Notes: generated from the letters alone by a model not told the origin. A stretch of 64,000 nt of DNA from Allgaiera indica (GCF_900106675.1 NZ_FNOB01000006.1:153967-217966), one strand, 5' to 3'; shown: positions 49,238 to 58,331, numbered from the stretch's first letter. Made by a program: numbers and translations.

Positions 49238-50839
49238 ATGGCTGAAGCAGCAGTTCAAACGCTCGACATCTCGCCCGTTGGGCGGGTCGAAGGCGATCTA
49301 GACGTCCGTGTCGATATCGAAAACGGCGTCGTCACCAATGCCTGGACCCATGCGGAGCTGTTCCGCGGGTTCGAGGTGATCCTGAAGGACAAGGACCCGC
49401 AGGCCGGGCTTGTCGTTACGCCGCGTGCCTGCGGCATCTGCGGGGCGTCGCACCTTACCTGTGCCGCCTGGGCGCTGGATACCGCCTGGGGCACCACGGT
49501 GCCGCGCAACGCGATCCTGGCGCGCAATCTCGGCCAGATCGTGGAATCGATCCAGTCGCTTCCGCGCCACCATTATGGCCTGTTCATGATCGACTACACG
49601 AACAAGAACTACGCCATGAGCCCCTTCTATGAAGAGGCGGTGAAGCGGTATTCGCCCTTTACCGGCACGTCTTACGAGGCGGGTGTCACGATCTCGGGGC
49701 GTCCGGTCGAGATTTACGCGCTTTTGGGCGGGCAATGGCCGCACAGTTCCTACATGGTGCCGGGCGGTGTCATGTGCGCCCCGACACTGACGGACGTTAC
49801 GCGTGCCTGGTCGATCCTGGAACATTTCCGCCGGAACTGGATCGAGCCCCTGTGGCTCGGCTGCTCGATGGAGCGCTACGAAGAGATCCAGACGATGGAG
49901 CAGTTCGAGGCCTGGCTGGATGAGCGCCCTGAACACGCCAATTCCGATCTGGGCATGTTCTGGCGGATGTCCAAGGATATTGGCCTCGACAAATACGGCA
50001 CCGGCCACGGCAAGTTCGTGACCTGGGGATATCTGCCGCATGAGGACAAGTACCAGAACCCGACCATCGATGGCCGCAACGATGCGGTGATCATGAAATC
50101 GGGCGTCTATGACGGGGCCTCGGATACGCACAAGCTGATGGATCAGGTACACACCCGCGAGGACCTGACCCATGCCTGGTATGACGAACAGGGTGAATTC
50201 CACCCGTTCGATCGCACCACCAAGCCGGTGGAAAAGAACCCGGTGGACCCCGAAGGCAAGTACAGCTGGTCCACCGCCGTGCGCCACGCCGAAAACGGCC
50301 GGCTGGAAGCGGGGCCGCTGGCCCGGCGTCTGGTGGCCGGCATGGATGGCGGCCACGACTTCCAGCATTCCGACGGTCTGGTGCTGGACATGTACCGCAA
50401 GATGGGCGGCCCCTCGGTCATGCTGCGCCATTTCGCGCGGATGCACGAATTGTGCATTCTCTACCGCGAGGCCGAACGCATCCTGCGCGAGTTCAAGCTG
50501 AACGACGAATGGTACATCAAGCCGACCGAAAAGGACGGTCGCGGTTGGGGCGCCACCGAGGCGATCCGCGGTGCGCTGTGCCACTGGATCGACGTGCAGG
50601 ACGGCAAGATCAAGAACTACCAGATCATTGCCCCGACCACCTGGAATGTCGGCCCGCGCGCGGCGGATGGCGAACGCGGCCCCATCGAGGAGGCGCTGAT
50701 CGGCACGCCGATCGAAAACCCCTCCGATCCGGTGGAAGTGGGCCATGTCTGCCGCTCGTACGACAGTTGCCTTGTGTGCACCGTTCATGCCCATGATGGC
50801 AAGACGGGCGAAGAACTGGCACGGTTCCGCACCGCTTGA
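49238..50839 (+). CDS. hupL: [NiFe]-hydrogenase large subunit, group 2a
   Basis: The 533-residue catalytic subunit that splits H2. Nickel ligands are the L1 motif RACGICGASH (C65, C68) and the L2 motif DSCLVCTVH (C511, C514), where the usual DPC proline is Ser. After H517 a 16-residue tail (AHDGKTGEELARFRTA) remains, the peptide to be removed by the maturation protease; this shows it is a true catalytic subunit and not the HupV sensor, which lacks such a tail. The N-terminus SPVGRVEGDLDV is typical. It is 21 bp after hupS. Confidence 0.94.
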   Translation: MAEAAVQTLDISPVGRVEGDLDVRVDIENGVVTNAWTHAELFRGFEVILKDKDPQAGLVVTPRACGICGASHLTCAAWALDTAWGTTVPRNAILARNLGQIVESIQSLPRHHYGLFMIDYTNKNYAMSPFYEEAVKRYSPFTGTSYEAGVTISGRPVEIYALLGGQWPHSSYMVPGGVMCAPTLTDVTRAWSILEHFRRNWIEPLWLGCSMERYEEIQTMEQFEAWLDERPEHANSDLGMFWRMSKDIGLDKYGTGHGKFVTWGYLPHEDKYQNPTIDGRNDAVIMKSGVYDGASDTHKLMDQVHTREDLTHAWYDEQGEFHPFDRTTKPVEKNPVDPEGKYSWSTAVRHAENGRLEAGPLARRLVAGMDGGHDFQHSDGLVLDMYRKMGGPSVMLRHFARMHELCILYREAERILREFKLNDEWYIKPTEKDGRGWGATEAIRGALCHWIDVQDGKIKNYQIIAPTTWNVGPRAADGERGPIEEALIGTPIENPSDPVEVGHVCRSYDSCLVCTVHAHDGKTGEELARFRTA

Positions 50840-50912
50840 TGCGGGTCTGAACCAAGGGCGGAGCCTCTCGCAGGCTCCGCCGGCCTTTCGTGGCATTGGG
50901 GAGGTCCACGAC

Positions 50913-51293
50913 ATGTCGGACCAGAGCGACGCCGCCGCCAAGGCGCGCGACGGCTACATGGAAAAATACGGTCAGGCGCCTGCGGACGCCGATCACGCCA
51001 CTCTGCTGAAGATGATCGAGGATCACTTCGCGGACGGGCTGACGACGCAGGTGGAACCGTTTCCCGAAACTGACCGGGAATTCGCCAAGATTCTGGATCG
51101 GCTGCGCACCATGAGCGCCGATCAGCTGCGCGACAAGCTGGTTGAGAGCGGCTGGTTGCTGGAGCCCTACGGTGAAGACCAGATGCGCTGCCAGGAATGC
51201 ATGTACTACCTCGTACATCGCCGCTGGTGCGACCTTCCCGAACTGAACCTGCCGGCCGAACCGGACTGGTACTGTCGGCTCTGGAGGATCTGA
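50913..51293 (+). CDS. HiPIP-like four-cysteine protein, copy 1
   Basis: A 126-residue soluble protein. Residues 1-90 are acidic and helical. The C-terminus carries CQECMYYLVHRRWCDLPELN and AEPDWYCRLWRI, giving C-x2-C-x9-C-x14-C (C93, C96, C106, C121). The order and the final Y-C-x2-W resemble high-potential iron-sulfur proteins, though there is no export signal. Placed directly after hupL, it is a candidate first electron acceptor of the hydrogenase. GGAGG lies upstream of the ATG. The second copy follows after 12 bp. The HiPIP relationship is inference from motif spacing. Confidence 0.65.
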   Translation: MSDQSDAAAKARDGYMEKYGQAPADADHATLLKMIEDHFADGLTTQVEPFPETDREFAKILDRLRTMSADQLRDKLVESGWLLEPYGEDQMRCQECMYYLVHRRWCDLPELNLPAEPDWYCRLWRI

Positions 51294-51305
51294 GGAGGAC
51301 AGCCG

Positions 51306-51638
51306 ATGACCGATCGCGCATCCAGCCCCGAAGACGACGCCCTGCGCGCGCGCATTGGCGACATGCTGGCCTCGGGCCTGGAAACCGAGGTCTGGCCGCG
51401 CGCCGAGACCTCTGAAATGGTCAACCAGATCGTAGGTCGCCTGCGGACCGAAGCGGCCGGTGATCTGGAAAAAAAGCTGGTCATCGGCGGATTTACCGAT
51501 CACACAATTACCGCCGAAGACATGGAGCAACCCTGCGAGACCTGCATGTACTACCTGATCCATCGCAAGTATTGCGAACTGCCGGAACTGGACGTGCCGG
51601 TTGAACCGCACTGGTCGTGCCGGCTTTGGCGCATCTGA
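51306..51638 (+). CDS. HiPIP-like four-cysteine protein, copy 2
   Basis: A 110-residue paralogue of the preceding protein: CETCMYYLIHRKYCELPELD followed by VEPHWSCRLWRI, with identical cysteine spacing (C77, C80, C90, C105). The N-terminal helical part is shorter and diverged (LASGLETEVWPRAETSEMVN), though LxTxVxPxxET is shared. AGGAGG precedes the ATG. Its end overlaps the protease gene by 22 bp. Two copies may form a hetero-oligomeric relay or serve at different potentials; neither has a known name to me. Confidence 0.65.
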   Translation: MTDRASSPEDDALRARIGDMLASGLETEVWPRAETSEMVNQIVGRLRTEAAGDLEKKLVIGGFTDHTITAEDMEQPCETCMYYLIHRKYCELPELDVPVEPHWSCRLWRI

Positions 51639-52087
51639 CGGCCGTCATAGGCTGCGGCAATCCCAATCGCTCGGATGACGGCGTGGGACCGCGCGTGATT
51701 GAATTGCTTCGCGGGCGCGATCTGGGTCCTGACGTAGCAATCTATGACGCGGGCACTGATGGCATGGGCGTGATGTACCAGGCCCGGGGCTGTGCGCGGC
51801 TCATCATCGTGGATGCCCGCGCACCAGAGGGTGACCCGGGCGCGGTTTTCGAAGTGCCCGGCGACGTGCTGGAACGCCCGCCGAACCAGAGCCTGAACCT
51901 GCATGATTTCCGCTGGGATCATGCGCTGTTTGCGGGTCGAAAGATTTATGGTGATGAATTCCCCGCCGATGTGACCGTCTTGCTGGTCGAGGCCAAATCG
52001 CTGGATCTGGGGCTGGGCCTGTCGCCGGAAGTCGGCGCTGCTGCCAAAACCGTGGCGGACCGGATTTCGCAAATGTGTTTGAAATGA
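51617..52087 (+). CDS. hupW: Hydrogenase maturation endopeptidase (HupW/HoxW type)
   Basis: A 156-residue nickel-dependent protease that removes the C-terminal peptide of HupL after cofactor insertion. Nickel-binding motifs: GCGNPNRSDDGVGP (Asp about 20-21), IIVDARAPEGDPG, and SLNLHDFRWDHALF (His). The start is GTG at 51617, inside the preceding gene, so it is translated by coupling. Cyanobacterial group 2a hydrogenases use the equivalent HupW. Confidence 0.9.
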   Translation: MPALAHLTAVIGCGNPNRSDDGVGPRVIELLRGRDLGPDVAIYDAGTDGMGVMYQARGCARLIIVDARAPEGDPGAVFEVPGDVLERPPNQSLNLHDFRWDHALFAGRKIYGDEFPADVTVLLVEAKSLDLGLGLSPEVGAAAKTVADRISQMCLK

Positions 52088-52392
52088 ACCGGGCAATCGA
52101 GGTCAAGCGCGGCTCGATCTATGTTCCGGTCGAAATCTACGATACCTACTTTGCCGGCCTGGAGGCAGTTATCGTCCTGATACGCGACGATAAGCTGATG
52201 ATCCTGCCAGTGCGCCAGATGGCCGCCGGCGGCTGTTTGCTGAAGGTGCGCAATGCGCGCGGCGACCGGGTGGCAACCGCCCCAGATGTGTTCGAGGCGC
52301 ATGGATTGGCCGAGTTTTCCATCGCGAATCTGGAAGTGCGGTGGTCTGCTGAAGATGGCGCTTTGGTCGCGGACTTGCCATCTCCACCTTGA
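52084..52392 (+). CDS. Hydrogenase-cluster protein of unknown function
   Basis: A 102-residue beta-rich protein: MNRAIEVKRGSIYVPVEIYD, then YFAGLEAVIVLIRDDKLMIL, PVRQMAAGGCLLKVRNARGD and VFEAHGLAEFSIANLEVRWS. No domain recognised. Its ATG overlaps the hupW stop, so it is made with the protease and may assist HupL or HupS maturation. A 98-bp gap follows, with an AT-rich stretch that could hold an internal promoter. Confidence 0.55.
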   Translation: MNRAIEVKRGSIYVPVEIYDTYFAGLEAVIVLIRDDKLMILPVRQMAAGGCLLKVRNARGDRVATAPDVFEAHGLAEFSIANLEVRWSAEDGALVADLPSPP

Positions 52393-52490
52393 GTGTAAAC
52401 AAAGTTTGCATCATGAAAAACTAAGTTGCCACCCTACGGCGCGACGGTTTAGCTGGTCTCCAACACGACACGCAGAGGATTCTCGGGGGG

Positions 52491-53492
52491 ATGGCGATGG
52501 TCGCGCGAAGCCGCACATCGGACGAAGTACTGGCCGCACGCCGCAGCGTGGACGAGGCGGACGCAACCACCGCCGAAAAGGCGGAAATGCTCATGGAAAT
52601 GGCCATGGGCATCCAGCAGAAACCGAAAACCCCCGAAGACCTTCTGGCGGCTGTCGAACTTTATGAACAAGCAATCGACCTTTGCACAGCTGGCGACGCG
52701 CTGCTGTCTGCGCGCATCCGGGCGCGGATGTCGACCGCGTTGATGTCGGTGCCCAGCGACGACCCGGCCTTTCTGAAACGGGCGCGCGAGGAAATGGAAA
52801 CCGCGCTGGCCACGCTGACGGCTGAGGGCAAGGACGAAGAAGTGGCCGAGGCGGAAATGAACCTCGGGCTGATCTGCCAGAACCTTGCCGGTATGGGCAT
52901 GGGCAAGATCCAGGACGCCATCGGTGCCTATCAGCGTGCACTGAGAGTGTTTGATCGCACGCAATTCCCGGCGGAATTCGCCATTCTCCAGAACAATCTG
53001 GCCACCGCATTCCTGTCCATCCCGTTTTCCGACGACAGCGGCAAGATGCGCGAGGCGCTGGCGGTCCAGTCCTTTGAAGAAGGGCTGAAAGTGGTCAACC
53101 TGATCGACCATCCGACCGAATACGCGATGCTGCAGAATAATCTGGGCAATGCGCTGCAATATGCTTCGTCAAGCCACCCGGTCGAAAACGGGTTCCGCGC
53201 GCTGGAGGCCTATGACGAGGCGCTCAAGGTGCGCACCGAAAACGACACGCCGGGCGAGTTTGCCAACACCATCGCCAACAAGGCCAACTGTCTGGCCAAC
53301 TTGCCAGACGACCCGGAAAACCCCGAAGGGGGGAACGCAGGCAACCTCGCACAGGCGCTGGGGCTCTACCACCAGGCCCGCAAGATATTTGCCGCCGTAG
53401 GCGAAACAGGGAAGGTCCAGATGCTGGCCGAGGCAATCGGCGAGCTTCAGGATCTGCTGAAGTCACTGAACACTCAAGAGACACTGCAATGA
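52491..53492 (+). CDS. Tetratricopeptide repeat protein
   Basis: A 333-residue alpha-helical protein with TPR-like repeats: LLAAVELYEQAIDLC (about 50), AEAEMNLGLICQNLA (about 118), DAIGAYQRALRVFD (about 142), AILQNNLATAFLSIP, and YAMLQNNLGNALQYASS with ALEAYDEALKVRTEN. No signal peptide. TPR proteins accompany group 2a hydrogenase genes in other bacteria; it probably scaffolds assembly of HupSL with its partners. GGGGGG sits immediately before the ATG. Confidence 0.75.
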   Translation: MAMVARSRTSDEVLAARRSVDEADATTAEKAEMLMEMAMGIQQKPKTPEDLLAAVELYEQAIDLCTAGDALLSARIRARMSTALMSVPSDDPAFLKRAREEMETALATLTAEGKDEEVAEAEMNLGLICQNLAGMGMGKIQDAIGAYQRALRVFDRTQFPAEFAILQNNLATAFLSIPFSDDSGKMREALAVQSFEEGLKVVNLIDHPTEYAMLQNNLGNALQYASSSHPVENGFRALEAYDEALKVRTENDTPGEFANTIANKANCLANLPDDPENPEGGNAGNLAQALGLYHQARKIFAAVGETGKVQMLAEAIGELQDLLKSLNTQETLQ

Positions 53493-53506
53493 AAGGTTTG
53501 AGATAA

Positions 53507-53692
53507 ATGGAACTGATACTCGCGCTGGTTCTGGGCGTGCTGGCGGCCCTGGGGGCCGGGGCGCTTTCGGGCATTCGCATCGGCGGGGCCGAACTTGGCA
53601 ACGAACTCGCCGCTTACATGGGCATGCTCTATGGGCTGATCGCCGGTGGTGCGGCAGTGGTGATCGGCGTTGCGCTGGTCGCTTTGGTGTAA
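53507..53692 (+). CDS. Small membrane protein A of hydrogenase cluster
   Basis: A 61-residue, almost wholly hydrophobic protein with two helices (LILALVLGVLAALGAGALSG and GLIAGGAAVVIGVALVALV) joined by IRIGGAELGNELAAYMGMLY. No family recognised. With the next gene it forms a two-gene membrane module 12 bp apart. By analogy with mycobacterial Huc, which uses a separate membrane-associated stalk protein, these could tether the soluble hydrogenase at the quinone pool. Confidence 0.55.
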   Translation: MELILALVLGVLAALGAGALSGIRIGGAELGNELAAYMGMLYGLIAGGAAVVIGVALVALV

Positions 53693-53704
53693 GGAGGCAC
53701 GCTG

Positions 53705-53926
53705 ATGCTGGGAATGGCACTCAATTCGGCAAAGCTCTTTCTTGCCGGCAAACTCTTTCAGGACCTGGGCAAGGTCATCCGCCAGATGCTGGTCGCGATC
53801 GTGATCGGCGTTGCTGTCGTCTACGGCGTTTCGCTGGTCGCACCAGTCTGGGTGGCGGCCATAGCCGGCGGCGCGGTGTCGGGCTTTTTGCAGCCGATCC
53901 TGTTCAAAGACCTGAAATACGCCTGA
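53705..53926 (+). CDS. Small membrane protein B of hydrogenase cluster
   Basis: A 73-residue protein. An amphipathic N-terminus (LNSAKLFLAGKLFQDLGKVI) leads to hydrophobic helices QMLVAIVIGVAVVYGVSLVA and PVWVAAIAGGAVSGFLQPIL and ends in FKDLKYA. AAGGAGG precedes the ATG. It is conserved in no family I can name. Function is inferred only from company with membrane protein A and the Rieske-type protein downstream. Confidence 0.55.
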   Translation: MLGMALNSAKLFLAGKLFQDLGKVIRQMLVAIVIGVAVVYGVSLVAPVWVAAIAGGAVSGFLQPILFKDLKYA

Positions 53927-53932
53927 TCCAGC

Positions 53933-54796
53933 ATGGCTGACGGCGACCCGCATACCCCTGAGCGAACGCTCGACGAGATGCTGCGCGACATCGAGGCGCT
54001 GGCATCCCTGGCAGACGGCTGGGACGAGGCCGCGCGCAAGGGCGCGCAGGCCCGCGCCGAGGCGGTGGATGCGCTGAACGCCGAGGCGTTCCGGCGCCTG
54101 ATCCGGCACCTGCAAGGGGTTGAAGGCATGGCGTCGGCTCTGCGCGAAGCGGCGGCGGATGAGGTGGTCTATGCGGTTCTGCGCCGTCACGGCATCCTGA
54201 AGCCCAGCCTGTTCGAGCGGGTCGACGCCGCGCTCGAAACGGTGCGCCCCATGCTGGCCAGCCACGGCGGCGATGCCGAACTGGTTTCGGTTGGGGAAAG
54301 CTCGGCAGTGGTCCGGTTCCTGGGGGCTTGCGACGGTTGCCCGGCCTCGGCGCTGACCTTCTATTCCGGCGTCAAGAAGGCGATTCAGGATGCGGTGCCA
54401 CAGATCACCGAGGTGAAACAGGCCAAGGGGCTGGGCGGCGGCGGCGATCAGGTCCATTTCACCTCGCCCTTTGCCGCTTATCAGACAGATGGCTGGAGCC
54501 ATGCGGCCGATCTGGGCGACCTGCCGGATGGCGCGACCAAGCTGTGCGATGTCGATGGGCATTCGGTGTTCCTGTCCCGTTTCGGCGACCGGGTGACCTG
54601 TTTCGAGAACGCCTGTGCCCACATGGGCATGGCGATGGATGGCGGCGAGATTGCGGACGGGTTCCTGACCTGTCCCTATCACCAGTTCAAGTATTCGCTG
54701 GAAAGCGGCGAATGCCTGACGGCGCCCGAAGTGCAACTGCAGCCCCACGGCGTGCGGGTGGTCGGCGATCGGATCGAAGTCCGGGTGACGCAATGA
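53933..54796 (+). CDS. NifU C-domain fused to Rieske ferredoxin domain
   Basis: A 287-residue fusion. Residues 85-160 are a NifU-type scaffold domain with GACDGCPASALTFYSGVKKA (C133, C136). Residues 175-285 are a Rieske 2Fe-2S domain with CAHMGMAMDGGEIADG and CPYHQFKYSLESGECL (C228, H230, C247, H250). The N-terminal 80 residues are helical. The pair suggests Fe-S assembly and electron transfer in one chain; Rieske/NifU proteins are typical companions of group 2a hydrogenases. No signal peptide. The stop overlaps the NHL gene (ATGA). Confidence 0.88.
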   Translation: MADGDPHTPERTLDEMLRDIEALASLADGWDEAARKGAQARAEAVDALNAEAFRRLIRHLQGVEGMASALREAAADEVVYAVLRRHGILKPSLFERVDAALETVRPMLASHGGDAELVSVGESSAVVRFLGACDGCPASALTFYSGVKKAIQDAVPQITEVKQAKGLGGGGDQVHFTSPFAAYQTDGWSHAADLGDLPDGATKLCDVDGHSVFLSRFGDRVTCFENACAHMGMAMDGGEIADGFLTCPYHQFKYSLESGECLTAPEVQLQPHGVRVVGDRIEVRVTQ

Positions 54797-55974
54797 AAGT
54801 GTCGCTGTCCCCCTCGTTCGAGCCGGTAAAGGCACCGGGGACGGAACAACTAGGCGCGCCGCTCCTGCACCCAGACGGTCCAGAGCGTGTGCTGGGCTGG
54901 GTTGACGGGGATTTTGCCACAGCGTTGAAACCTGGCCCCGACACCTTGTTTGGCCCGCGCGGTGCCTGCCTGCATTCCGATGGCTCGCTCTGGGTGGCTG
55001 ATACCGGGCATCACCGCCTGCTGGGCTGGCAATCGGTGCCCGAGGCCGACAACCAGCCGGCGGAGCTTCTGGTCGGGCAACCGAATTTCGCCCATGAAGG
55101 GCGCAATGCAAAGGCGCAGCCCAATGCCCACAGCCTGAACGTGCCCACCGGCGTCACCGAATGGCGCGGCGGGCTGGTGGTGGCGGATGCGTGGAACCAC
55201 CGGGTTTTGATCTGGCACACGCCGCCCACGCGGCACAACCAGCTGGCGGATATCATCCTCGGGCAGGCGCGCGTCGACGAGGTTCTGGCCAATCGCGGCG
55301 CGGATGCGCCGACAGGTGCGACACTGCACTGGCCTTATGGCGTGGCCGAGGTGGACGGGCGGCTGGTCGTCTGCGACAGCGGCAATCGCCGAGTGTTGAT
55401 CTGGAACGACGTGACCGAAACCGGCCAACCGGCCGATCTGGTGCTGGGGCAGGCCGATTTCACTTCGCGTGACGAAAACGCTGGCGGCGATGTCAATGCG
55501 ATGTCCATGCGCTGGCCGCATGGGGCGGTCATGTGGAACGGGCAGTTTGCCGTGGCCGATGCCGGCAACAACCGGGTGATGCTGTGGTCCGGCGGTTTGC
55601 CGGGCAAGAACGGCGCCCCCTGTGACGGGCTGATCGGACAGGCGGGGTTCGCCGACTGCGATCACAACATGGTCAATTATTATCCGACGGCGCAGGCGCT
55701 CAACATGCCCTATGCGCTGGCCGAAAGCGGTGGGCTGCTGGTGGTGGCCGATACCGCAAATTCCCGGCTGGTTGGCTGGACCGAGGCGGGGATGGCACCC
55801 CCTGCGGCGCGGCTCACCGGGCAGCCCGATTTTGCTTCCAAGGGCGACAATGGCTGGGGCATCGCGCGGCGCGACAGCCTGTGCTGGCCCTATGGCCTCG
55901 GCGCGCGGGATGGTCTGGTAGCCGTCGCCGACAGCGGGAACAACCGGGTGTTGTTGTGGAAGATGGCGCCATGA
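54793..55974 (+). CDS. NHL-repeat beta-propeller protein
   Basis: A 393-residue cytoplasmic propeller. Repeats are easily seen: DGSLWVADTGHHRLLGW, GGLVVADAWNHRVLIWH, DGRLVVCDSGNRRVLIWN, GQFAVADAGNNRVMLWS, GGLLVVADTANSRLVGW and DGLVAVADSGNNRVLLWK, each preceded by LxGQxxF. That makes about six blades. Such a surface may hold the hydrogenase and its electron carriers together. It sits between the NifU-Rieske gene and hypF with ATGA overlaps on both sides. Confidence 0.88.
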   Translation: MKVSLSPSFEPVKAPGTEQLGAPLLHPDGPERVLGWVDGDFATALKPGPDTLFGPRGACLHSDGSLWVADTGHHRLLGWQSVPEADNQPAELLVGQPNFAHEGRNAKAQPNAHSLNVPTGVTEWRGGLVVADAWNHRVLIWHTPPTRHNQLADIILGQARVDEVLANRGADAPTGATLHWPYGVAEVDGRLVVCDSGNRRVLIWNDVTETGQPADLVLGQADFTSRDENAGGDVNAMSMRWPHGAVMWNGQFAVADAGNNRVMLWSGGLPGKNGAPCDGLIGQAGFADCDHNMVNYYPTAQALNMPYALAESGGLLVVADTANSRLVGWTEAGMAPPAARLTGQPDFASKGDNGWGIARRDSLCWPYGLGARDGLVAVADSGNNRVLLWKMAP

Positions 55975-58328
55975 CCGGGTTGGCTGCGGAAAAGCTCTCG
56001 GGCCTCGGCCTGATCGTGCAGGGACAGGTGCAGGGGGTCGGCTTTCGCCCCACGGTCTGGCGGCTGGCCCGTGAAATGGACCTCACCGGCGATGTCAGGA
56101 ACACAGCGCGCGGCGTGGAAATCCGTCTTTGGGGGGAAATGGCCGACCGGTTCGAGGTACGGCTGCGCGCGGCGCTGCCAAAGCTGGCCCGGATCGACAC
56201 CGTTGAAGCCTATCGCATTTCCGACGATGCCCCGGACAATTTCGAAATAGCTCCTTCCGAGGCGGGATCGGACCGCATCTCGGTGACGCCCGACATGGCC
56301 GTCTGCCCCGACTGTCTGGAAGAGACCCGCGACCCGTTCCAACGGCGCTATCGCTATCCTTTTGCCAACTGTACGAATTGCGGCCCGCGCCTGTCGATCA
56401 TCCGCGAAGCGCCCTATGACCGGGCCACCACGACGATGGCGGCGTTCGAGATGTGCCCCGATTGCCGCGCCGAATATGAAAACCCCGGCGACCGCAGGTT
56501 TCACGCCCAGCCCATCGCCTGCCATGTCTGCGGCCCCCGCGCCTGGCTGGAAAAGCTGGGCGGGGGCACCGTGAACCTCGAAGCGTTTTCGATGATGGAC
56601 GATGTGGATGCCGCCGGCGGTGCGCTGATGAACGGCCATATCGTCGCCGTGAAGGGGCTGGGCGGCTTTCACTTGGCCTGCGATGCGACCCGCGCCGATG
56701 TGGTCCAGACCTTGCGTGAGCGCAAGCGGCGGTCCGACAAGCCCTTTGCGCTGATGGCGCGCGATCTGGATGTGATCCGCGCCCATGCCGAGGTGAGCGA
56801 GGCCGAGGCCGAGCTTCTCGCCTCGCCCGAGGCGCCCATCGTGCTGCTGAAGGCACGCCTCGAAACCTTGCCCGGGGCGGTGGCGCCGGGGCTGGATCGG
56901 CTGGGCTTCATGCTGCCCAACACGCCGATGCATCACATGCTGCTCAGGCGAATGAAGCGCCCCGTTGTGATGACCTCGGGCAACATGTCGGGCCGGCCGC
57001 AATGCACCGGCAACGACGAGGCACGGCGCGAGCTTGCTCCGATCGCCGATTTTGCCCTGTTCCATGATCGCGACATCGAAAACCGCATTGACGACAGCGT
57101 CGTGCGGCTGGATGGCGAGGCGCCGGCGATCCTGCGCCGCGCGCGGGGCTACGCGCCGCGTCCGATCCCGCTGCCCGACGATGCCCCCGACGCTCACACG
57201 GTCTTTGCCCTTGGCAGCGAACTCAAGAACACCTTCTGCCTGACCGATCAGGGCCGCGCGATCCTCAGCCAGCACATGGGTGATCTGGAGGACGTGGCGA
57301 CCTTTGACGAGGCGGCGCGCAACCTTGATCTCTATCGCCGGTTCTACGGCCTCGATCCGGATGCCATCGTCGTCGATGCCCATCCCGAATACCTCTCGAC
57401 CAAGCGCGGTTACGAGATGGCCGGCGGCCTGCCGGTGATCGAGGTCAACCATCACCACGCCCATATCGCCGCCTGTCTGGCCGATAACGGGCGCGCCTTT
57501 GCCGCGCCGCCGGTTCTGGGGGTGGCGATGGACGGGCTGGGGCTGGGCGATGACGGCACGATCTGGGGCGGCGAATTCCTGGTTGCCGATTATGCCGGTT
57601 ATCGCCGCGCCGGCCTTCTGAAGCCCGTGCCGCTGATCGGTGGCGCGGCCGCGGTGCGCGAACCCTGGCGCAATGCCTATGCGCATCTGATGGCCGAAAT
57701 GGGCTGGGCCGAGTTGAAGATGAATTTCGCCGACCTCGATCTGGTTCGGCGGCTCGAAGCGGCGCCGCGCGCGCAACTGGACGCGATGGTCGCTTCGGGC
57801 ACCAACAGCCCGGCCTCGTCCTCTTGCGGGCGGCTGTTCGATGCCGCCGCTGCGATCACCGGGCTAGCCTGGGATCGCCAGAGTTACGAGGCACAGGCCG
57901 CAATGGCCTTTGAGGCAGCGCTGGATGAAGACGCTTTGAGCGAACCGGACGATCTGGCCTATCCGTTTTCCATACCGCTTCTGGGCGGGCGTGGCCTGCC
58001 TTATATCGAGCCGCTGGCAGTCTGGCGGGCGATGCTGGGCGATCTGGTGCTCGACACGCCGGTTGGCGTGATCTCGGCCCGGTTCCACCGCGGGTTGGCA
58101 AAGGCCATCGGCCAGATGATCCGTCGGATCACGGCCGACAGCGATATCGACACGGTCGCGCTCAGCGGCGGCTGTTTCCAGAACGCCACCTTGCAGTGGC
58201 TGGTTCTGGATCAGGTCGCCAAGCAGGGGCTGTGCGCCCTCACGCACAGGAACGTTCCCGCCAATGATGGCGGGCTGGCGCTGGGGCAGGCGGCTGTCGG
58301 CCTTGCGCATCTGAACAGGGGAGGATGA
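55971..58328 (+). CDS. hypF: Carbamoyltransferase HypF
   Basis: A 785-residue enzyme that makes thiocyanate on HypE from carbamoyl phosphate, the source of the active-site CN ligands. Domains in order: acylphosphatase (VQGQVQGVGFRPTVWRLA), two zinc fingers (CPDCLEETRDPFQRRY ... CTNCGP; CPDCRAEYENPGDRRF ... CHVCGP), YrdC-like (AVKGLGGFHLACDATRAD, RRSDKPFALMARDL), and the Kae1-like C-terminal part with NHHHAHIAACLADNG and LSGGCFQNATLQWLVL. Full length. Confidence 0.95.
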   Translation: MTGLAAEKLSGLGLIVQGQVQGVGFRPTVWRLAREMDLTGDVRNTARGVEIRLWGEMADRFEVRLRAALPKLARIDTVEAYRISDDAPDNFEIAPSEAGSDRISVTPDMAVCPDCLEETRDPFQRRYRYPFANCTNCGPRLSIIREAPYDRATTTMAAFEMCPDCRAEYENPGDRRFHAQPIACHVCGPRAWLEKLGGGTVNLEAFSMMDDVDAAGGALMNGHIVAVKGLGGFHLACDATRADVVQTLRERKRRSDKPFALMARDLDVIRAHAEVSEAEAELLASPEAPIVLLKARLETLPGAVAPGLDRLGFMLPNTPMHHMLLRRMKRPVVMTSGNMSGRPQCTGNDEARRELAPIADFALFHDRDIENRIDDSVVRLDGEAPAILRRARGYAPRPIPLPDDAPDAHTVFALGSELKNTFCLTDQGRAILSQHMGDLEDVATFDEAARNLDLYRRFYGLDPDAIVVDAHPEYLSTKRGYEMAGGLPVIEVNHHHAHIAACLADNGRAFAAPPVLGVAMDGLGLGDDGTIWGGEFLVADYAGYRRAGLLKPVPLIGGAAAVREPWRNAYAHLMAEMGWAELKMNFADLDLVRRLEAAPRAQLDAMVASGTNSPASSSCGRLFDAAAAITGLAWDRQSYEAQAAMAFEAALDEDALSEPDDLAYPFSIPLLGGRGLPYIEPLAVWRAMLGDLVLDTPVGVISARFHRGLAKAIGQMIRRITADSDIDTVALSGGCFQNATLQWLVLDQVAKQGLCALTHRNVPANDGGLALGQAAVGLAHLNRGG

Positions 58329-58331
58329 ACC

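Noticed and set aside
48254..50839. HupSL as the regulatory H2 sensor HupUV
   Set aside because: The large subunit has a 16-residue tail after the last Cys-x2-His and a maturation protease gene follows; sensor HupV lacks this tail.
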